Origin: Mucilaginibacter sp.
Lineage (GTDB): Bacteria > Bacteroidota > Bacteroidia > Sphingobacteriales > Sphingobacteriaceae
Assembly: GCA_028288305.1 (NCBI GenBank)
Contig: JAQBOA010000078.1
Coordinates: forward strand, 1-38,003
Direction of reading: 5' to 3'
DNA length: 38,003 nt
In this document: positions 33,833-38,003 of the stretch, piece after piece
Layout: every line of letters begins with the position of its first letter
How positions within the stretch are numbered: position 1 is the stretch's first letter
The notes under the pieces: generated by a model
Told to the model about the DNA's origin: nothing
The model's input: only the letters and a program-made list of their open reading frames with translations
Databases searched by the model: none
Translations under genes and position numbers: made by a program

Positions 33833-34714
33833 ATGAAAAAGATTCTATCAGCTGCAGTTATATTAACAATTATATTAATAAGTTCAAGCAAGTTTGTATC
33901 TGCACAATCGGCGTCAGCAAATGTTAATAATGTAATAGATGCTGAAAAGAATTTCAATAAATCAATTGAAAAAAAGGGTATAAAAGGCGGATTTTTAGCT
34001 GTGGCAGACCCTGAAGGCATAGTTTTTAAACCTGATGTGGTTAAAATAACCGATTTTTATAACAATATTGATAAGCAGGCAGGTACATTAGTCGCACATC
34101 CGAATTTTGCCCGTATATCGGCAAATGGTGACCTGGCATTTACAGCTGGCCCATACGTTTACCAAAATGGGAATAATGACACTGATAAGGTATTTGGTGA
34201 TTATGTTTCAATATGGCGTAGTGATGCTGATAATAAATTGAGATTATTAATTAATCTCGGTATTCAACACCCGGAAGTTGAGCAGGAAGCCCTGATTGAT
34301 TTCAAAAATCCTGCTTCGACCAAACAAGTTGCACTTAGCAAAGATCCGTTTGCCGGAAAGAAAATTATTATGGCTACCGATAATTTATTCAATCATTCCT
34401 TATCTATTTCAACTTTAGCTGCCTATAAAGAGTTTTTAAGTCCAGAAGGCCGGTATTACTTTCCGGGGTTTGAACCACTCATGGGTCAGGATAAGGTCAT
34501 GAAATTTATCGATAATGAAGATATAACTATTACTGCTGAAACAATAAATGCCGGCAGAGCAACCAGTAATGATCTGGCTTATAGTTATGGAAAAGCCCGG
34601 ATGAAAAAGGGAAACATTGTTAGTAACTTTTATTATGTACGGGTTTGGGAATTAGACGCCAGCCATAAATGGGATATTTTACTGGAAGTATTTTCAGCAA
34701 TTGAAAACGAATAA
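33833..34714 (+). CDS. Exported NTF2-like/DUF4440 protein with two SnoaL-type repeats
   Basis: A 293-residue protein. MKKILSAAVILTIILISSSK ... SAQS is a signal peptide (about 24 residues). Two similar halves follow: one from NVIDAEKNFNKSIEKKGIKG to about 150 (ending FGDYVSIWRSDADNKLRLLI), a second from about 190 (YKEFLSPEGRYYFPGFEPLM) to the end (YVRVWELDASHKWDILLEVF). The W-x-x-L/D-A-x-x-K-W-x-I/L strand is the DUF4440/SnoaL signature. Cone-shaped NTF2 folds often bind small hydrophobic ligands; the role is unknown. Confidence 0.8.
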   Translation: MKKILSAAVILTIILISSSKFVSAQSASANVNNVIDAEKNFNKSIEKKGIKGGFLAVADPEGIVFKPDVVKITDFYNNIDKQAGTLVAHPNFARISANGDLAFTAGPYVYQNGNNDTDKVFGDYVSIWRSDADNKLRLLINLGIQHPEVEQEALIDFKNPASTKQVALSKDPFAGKKIIMATDNLFNHSLSISTLAAYKEFLSPEGRYYFPGFEPLMGQDKVMKFIDNEDITITAETINAGRATSNDLAYSYGKARMKKGNIVSNFYYVRVWELDASHKWDILLEVFSAIENE

Positions 34715-34720
34715 GTAATA

Positions 34721-35199
34721 AGATTTACGAATTACGATTTACGAATTACGATTTGCAACTTTGGATATAATGTTTTAATTTATGATTACCAGTTTAATTA
34801 AATATGACAAAGGAAGAGCTTAAGCTAAGAACTAAAAGCTATTCAATTGCAAATGCAAGATTGGTACTTTCTCTTCCTAATAATTTAGTTAACAGAATTA
34901 CTCAGATCAATTAAATAGGAGCGCAAGTTCCACCGGTGCCAATTACAGGGCTGCATGTCGGGCAAAATCAAAAGCTGATTTTATAAATAAACTAAAGATA
35001 GTTGAAGAGGAGTTAGATGAAACATTATTCTTTTTAGAGTTACTTGTTGAATTAAATCCTGATTTTAAGGAAAAAATCGCAATAATATATAAGGAAGGCA
35101 ACGAACTTCTTTCTATTATTGTTGCTGCGATAAATACGTTACGCAAAAATTGAGTTTACAATGCTTTAAATCGTAAATCTTAAATCGTAATTCGTATCT
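34721..35199. mobile_element. Candidate small element: heptamer inverted arms around a four-helix-bundle gene
   Basis: The left arm starts with AGATTTACGAATTACG (34721 on) and is GATTTAC|GAATTAC|GATTTAC|GAATTAC|GATTT (34722-34754). The right arm 35168-35199 is its imperfect reverse complement (AAATC|GTAAATC|TTAAATC|GTAATTC|GTATCT); about 28 of 32 bases pair. The arms flank a 350-bp gene remnant and abut the stops of both convergent neighbours (ends at 34714 and 35198). No target duplication is evident. No transposase is encoded, so mobility is only inferred. Confidence 0.45.
34804..35153 (+). pseudogene. Four-helix-bundle (S23/IVP-type, TIGR02436-like) gene, frameshifted
   Basis: Frame 1 from ATG 34804 encodes MTKEELKLRTKSYSIANARL followed by VLSLPNNLVNRI. 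After about 34898 another frame continues with DQLNRSASSTGANYRAACRA, KSKADFINKLKIVEEELDET and LFFLELLVEL ... INTLRKN, stop at 35153. Together they reconstruct the family's first helix, the R-S-(A/G)-x-S-x-G-A-N-Y-R-A-A motif and the E-x-x-D-E-T-x-F-x-L-E helix. Loss of one base near 34898 joins the frames. Length when joined is about 116 residues, normal for the family. Members are found in 23S rRNA intervening sequences and near Avd accessory proteins; here neither rRNA nor a reverse transcriptase is present. Confidence 0.85.
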
Positions 35200-36733
35200 A
35201 CGCTTTCATCCCGGTTTTTTGTTTTAAATGATCTGATAGCCGCAGCGTTAATGCTACAATGGTTAGCGTAGGGTTTGGTGCTCCCGCAGTTACATAGCAG
35301 GAAGATCCTGCCATGTATAGATTGTTAATTCCATGTACTTTACAGTTTGCATCAACTACACCCTGCCTGGCATCTATGCTCATCCGGGTAGTACCCATAT
35401 GATGCCATCCTCCGCCGGTAAAAGAAGGCCATGAGGTATCATGTTCATCCTGCAAATAATCCATTAATTTAATACGTCCCTTTGCTGCAATCCCTACTTG
35501 CTGTCCTATTATTTCATAAATTTTGCGGATACTTCTTTTTTCAAGTGGCGTAAATTCCCAGTGAAGCATTGTACGCCGCATCCCTAATTCATCGGTTTCT
35601 GTATCTAATGTAACCCGGCTATTAGGATTAGGTGCTTGTTCTATCCGGGTAAAAAGTTGAAAACTTTTATAACCTTTTGCAGATTTATATTTCTCTCCTT
35701 TTTTATCAAGCTCATCCAGATTTTTAGTTCTTTCTTTTTGATCGTCAGTCCAAATGTCAATAATTGCAGGTTCTTGTCTTGCTATATCTAAAGGAGTTAA
35801 AGAGGCGGTGCCATTTAAAATTTTAAACTCCTGCTGTTTTTGCTCACTGATACCCAACTCAGCACGGTATTTTGTTTTGCCATAATCTATCATGTACAAT
35901 TTTAACAAGTCGGGTTTGGTAAGCCACATCTCTGCAGATTTTATTTCCAAATGCTCCATAAAATAACGGCCTACCAGGTCGTTATCATTTCCTAATCCTT
36001 TTGGCGCCTGTTGGTTGGAGGACAGCAACAGCCTGGCATTCTGTATTGCGCAACACGCAAATACAAAATACTTTGCCCTTACGGTATGTTGTTTACCTGC
36101 AAAATTTTTAATTGTTGCTTCTTTTATAGTTGAAACACTTTCGTTAGCGGTTACATTAGTAACATTTGCATAAGTGTACAGATAAATATTTGGTGCGTTT
36201 ATAATGGTATCTTTATACTTAGTGCCAAAACGTGTAGGCGGGCTAAACTGCCACATTTTGTTATAAACAGCATCCTGATCGAGGGGAAGTGATATTAATG
36301 ACTTGTCCTGCTGCTGGTAATATTTTACATCATATTTATAAGGCCCCAGATCTAAAATGCTTTGTGCTCTTTCATAAAAGGGATCCATGTCCTCACGCCG
36401 TATCGGCCATCCACTATATGGAACCCAATCTCTTTTTTTAAAGTCTATAGGATCAAGGGGCGAACAAAAGCCAGCCCAATGACCAGTTGTCCCTCCAAAA
36501 TAGTGAAGCCTGGCCGATTCAAGAGGATAATACCGCTGGCCGGTAATTTTACCCTTGTACAATGCCTGCATTTTATCTTCATACTCAAATCCTCCGCCCT
36601 CCAGCAGAATTACTTTATGGCCCGAATTTATCCACTCAAGGGCCATACTAATGCCTGCAGCACCGGCACCTATAATACAGATATCCCCTTCAATAACCGT
36701 ATTGTTATCAATATTCCTTGCGTCAAAATGCAT
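35198..36733 (-). CDS. GMC family FAD-dependent oxidoreductase
   Basis: About 511 residues. ICIIGAGAAGISMALEW holds the FAD-binding GxGxxG (22-27), followed by the HYFGGTTGHWAGFCSPLDP FAD-binding region and the C-terminal WHHMGTTRM with His444, then AGAPNPTLTIVALTLRL. The start at 36733 (MHFDARNID) is chosen because an earlier ATG at 36775 would overlap the upstream gene by 29 bp. It lies 13 bp after a small Tat-exported protein gene; Bacteroidota GMC enzymes frequently have such a partner for export and electron transfer. The substrate (sugar, polyol or aldehyde) is not evident. Confidence 0.9.
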   Translation of the reverse strand: MHFDARNIDNNTVIEGDICIIGAGAAGISMALEWINSGHKVILLEGGGFEYEDKMQALYKGKITGQRYYPLESARLHYFGGTTGHWAGFCSPLDPIDFKKRDWVPYSGWPIRREDMDPFYERAQSILDLGPYKYDVKYYQQQDKSLISLPLDQDAVYNKMWQFSPPTRFGTKYKDTIINAPNIYLYTYANVTNVTANESVSTIKEATIKNFAGKQHTVRAKYFVFACCAIQNARLLLSSNQQAPKGLGNDNDLVGRYFMEHLEIKSAEMWLTKPDLLKLYMIDYGKTKYRAELGISEQKQQEFKILNGTASLTPLDIARQEPAIIDIWTDDQKERTKNLDELDKKGEKYKSAKGYKSFQLFTRIEQAPNPNSRVTLDTETDELGMRRTMLHWEFTPLEKRSIRKIYEIIGQQVGIAAKGRIKLMDYLQDEHDTSWPSFTGGGWHHMGTTRMSIDARQGVVDANCKVHGINNLYMAGSSCYVTAGAPNPTLTIVALTLRLSDHLKQKTGMKA

Positions 36734-36746
36734 TTGGTTGTATATT

Positions 36747-37133
36747 TTAAGATTGCAGGATAGAAAAAAGGGCACATTGCCGTGCTTCGGTTAAAGAAAG
36801 TACCCAACCCTTAACTACAGCAATTTTACCGGTTTTAAAATCGTTTTCAACCTTGTTTTCTAGCATGGACCGGATTGCTTTATCATCAGAAGATGATTGT
36901 AACGCGCTGTTTGCCAAAAGTAATTCAGTAAGTTTGTTTTTGTTGTCTTCTTCACTGTATGCTTTTCTATAAGCCACTCCCGTTGCAATAATGGTTTTAA
37001 CATCAGCCAGGTGCGAAAAGAAAAGCGGCTGTGCTTCAACATCAATTTGTTTATAATCACAACCTGGTGTTGCCGGTATAGCTAAAGCTACAGCTGTATA
37101 AGCAGATAGGTATATAAAATCTCTCCTTTGCAT
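36747..37133 (-). CDS. Small Tat-signal protein, gluconate-dehydrogenase subunit-3-like partner
   Basis: A 128-residue protein. MQRRDFIYLSAYTAVALAIP with ATPGC resembles a Tat/lipoprotein signal. The rest is helical: AQPLFFSHLADVKTIIATGV, AYRKAYSEEDNKNKLTELLL, ENDFKTGKIAVVKGWVLSLT, ending EARQCALFSILQS. Those final residues (W-x-L-S-x-T-E-A-R-x-C-A-L) are characteristic of the small subunits paired with GMC dehydrogenases. It is the first gene of the two-gene unit and likely carries the GMC protein across the membrane as a hitchhiker (inference). Confidence 0.75.
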   Translation of the reverse strand: MQRRDFIYLSAYTAVALAIPATPGCDYKQIDVEAQPLFFSHLADVKTIIATGVAYRKAYSEEDNKNKLTELLLANSALQSSSDDKAIRSMLENKVENDFKTGKIAVVKGWVLSLTEARQCALFSILQS

Positions 37134-37332
37134 GAATTTATATATTTGGAATAGTAAAAATATAGTTTTCTTAACAATAAAGAAAAATTGCTTAATAGTT
37201 TGCTATGAATATTAAGTAATTTAAAAGTTTAAAATAATAAATTGTTAATAAAATGCGTTTTGTTGAAAATCATTTTAAACCCTATTCCATTTAAACCGTT
37301 TAAGGTATAAGAAAATAAAACAAGCTAGCATT

Positions 37333-37515
37333 ATGGCTGATTTAAATAAGTTTTTAAGATCAAAGGACCGGCTTAAAGAAATTCACAACTATTTAATCAA
37401 TAAAAGGGCTGAAGATGAAAAAACAAATTCATTTATCAATCTTGTTGAAGAATCAATCAAAGTTATTGATAATAAAATGGAAGAGTTTAAAAAAAGTGAA
37501 TTAATCAAAAGTTAA
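37333..37515 (+). CDS. Small hypothetical protein, charged helical
   Basis: 60 residues, MADLNKFLRSKDRLKEIHNY ... KKSELIKS, rich in Lys/Glu and Leu/Ile with heptad-like spacing that suggests one or two amphipathic helices. No family recognised. A GGGCT/AGCCC hairpin with T-rich tail just after its stop (about 37517-37555) is a plausible terminator. No signal or membrane segment. The rest of 37516-37843 contains no gene. The region 37134-37332 is likewise empty. Confidence 0.5.
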   Translation: MADLNKFLRSKDRLKEIHNYLINKRAEDEKTNSFINLVEESIKVIDNKMEEFKKSELIKS

Positions 37516-37843
37516 AGGGCTGCTAAATTTTTAGCCCAGTTTCAGTTTCTTTTTTCAAATTATAGTTCCACTTCCAGCCTAAGGAAAATTTGACATCCTA
37601 AATGTCATGCAGGGTCTGTCGCCCTCTTTAAATGTTAAAAATCTCCAATTTTTAGTTAAAGTATGTTAAGAGGTGTTAAATAATAACATTATTTAAAAAA
37701 TTACATAGAAATTCATTGCTGATAATTAATTTGATTGGTGAATGGTTGATTATGTGAGTAGTTATAAGGGAAAGGATATAAATTTAATTATCATATTTCT
37801 AACTTAATTAACTTAATAAACTAAATCAACCATTAACCATACC

Positions 37844-38003
37844 ATGCAATATCAAAAGATCAATAATCTGTTGGGTTGGGTTTGCTTTGCAATTGCCTCA
37901 ATTACCTATATTTTAACGTTAGAGCCTTCAGTTAGCTTTTGGGATTGCGGCGAGTTTATTTCCTGTGCATACCGGTTACAGGTTTCGCACCAGCCCGGAT
38001 ACC
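37844..38003 (+). CDS. DUF2723 family membrane protein, N-terminal part only
   Basis: From ATG 37844 the frame is open for 53 codons to the edge: MQYQKINNLLGWVCFAIASI, then TYILTLEPSVSFWDCGEFIS and CAYRLQVSHQPGY. The F/W-D-C-G-E-F-I motif at the end of the first membrane helix is the signature of DUF2723 (protein O-mannosyltransferase/TMEM260-like GT-C proteins). The acidic Asp-Cys-Gly-Glu is presumed catalytic. The full gene would be about 1000 residues long and is cut off. Confidence 0.85.
   Translation, partial: MQYQKINNLLGWVCFAIASITYILTLEPSVSFWDCGEFISCAYRLQVSHQPGY

Noticed and set aside
34721..35199. Diversity-generating retroelement with an Avd four-helix protein
   Set aside because: No reverse transcriptase and no template/variable repeat pair are present; only the fold family is shared.
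1..38003. CRISPR array, prophage genes, transposase or restriction system
   Set aside because: I found no regularly spaced direct repeats with unique spacers and no phage, transposase, integrase or methyltransferase coding sequence.

Overview
The window looks like chromosomal DNA from a Bacteroidota bacterium, most likely family Sphingobacteriaceae (Mucilaginibacter/Pedobacter-like; this is inference, no marker phylogeny was possible). The evidence is AT-rich spacers, Bacteroidota -33 TTG / -7 TAnnTTTG promoters, a protein with a type IX secretion (T9SS) C-terminal signal, a sensor kinase with two-component propeller repeats and a Y_Y_Y domain, a short GG-leader peptide, and Tat-exported ferritin-like and GMC proteins.

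Layout. 1-1.5 kb: the start of a lipoprotein gene, tRNA-Val(UAC), a VOC protein, and a relic copying the tRNA 3' end. 1.7-7.4 kb: a large propeller histidine kinase, a GT8 glycosyltransferase, a GG-leader peptide whose core seems frameshifted away, and a second relic related to the first. 7.4-12.3 kb: a DoxX protein, the remains of an FtsX-type ABC permease, a phosphohexomutase, and a TPR histidine kinase. 12.6-15.8 kb: a large secreted T9SS protein. 16.2-23.1 kb: an RND efflux operon (adaptor, pump, outer-membrane factor) ending in a 25-bp-stem terminator, with a TetR regulator. Three paired palindromic sites suggest TetR controls both itself and the pump. 23.3-26.6 kb: an unknown small protein, then an ArsR-SRPBCC-DoxX-DUF4256-YdeI gene string. 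Its ArsR promoter carries two palindromes that interlock with the -33/-7 elements, and a decayed copy of the DoxX 3' end follows the string. 26.9-27.05 kb: a possible orphan small RNA. 27.3-31 kb: two ferritin-like proteins, then a convergent DUF6600-like protein with a long Gln-rich tail. 31-38 kb: a 2-oxoglutarate/Fe(II) oxygenase, cysS, an NTF2-like protein, a four-helix-bundle pseudogene inside inverted arms, a GMC oxidoreductase with a small Tat-exported partner, a 60-residue protein, and the start of a DUF2723 membrane protein.

The most unusual pattern is three intergenic loci (20951-21049, 32051-32218, 34721-35199). Each is an imperfect inverted repeat whose arms are runs of 7-nt words, and each locus uses a different word. 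One of them encloses a four-helix-bundle (S23/IVP-type) gene, an arrangement reminiscent of 23S rRNA intervening sequences. They may be one family of small genetic elements, with two copies lacking cargo.
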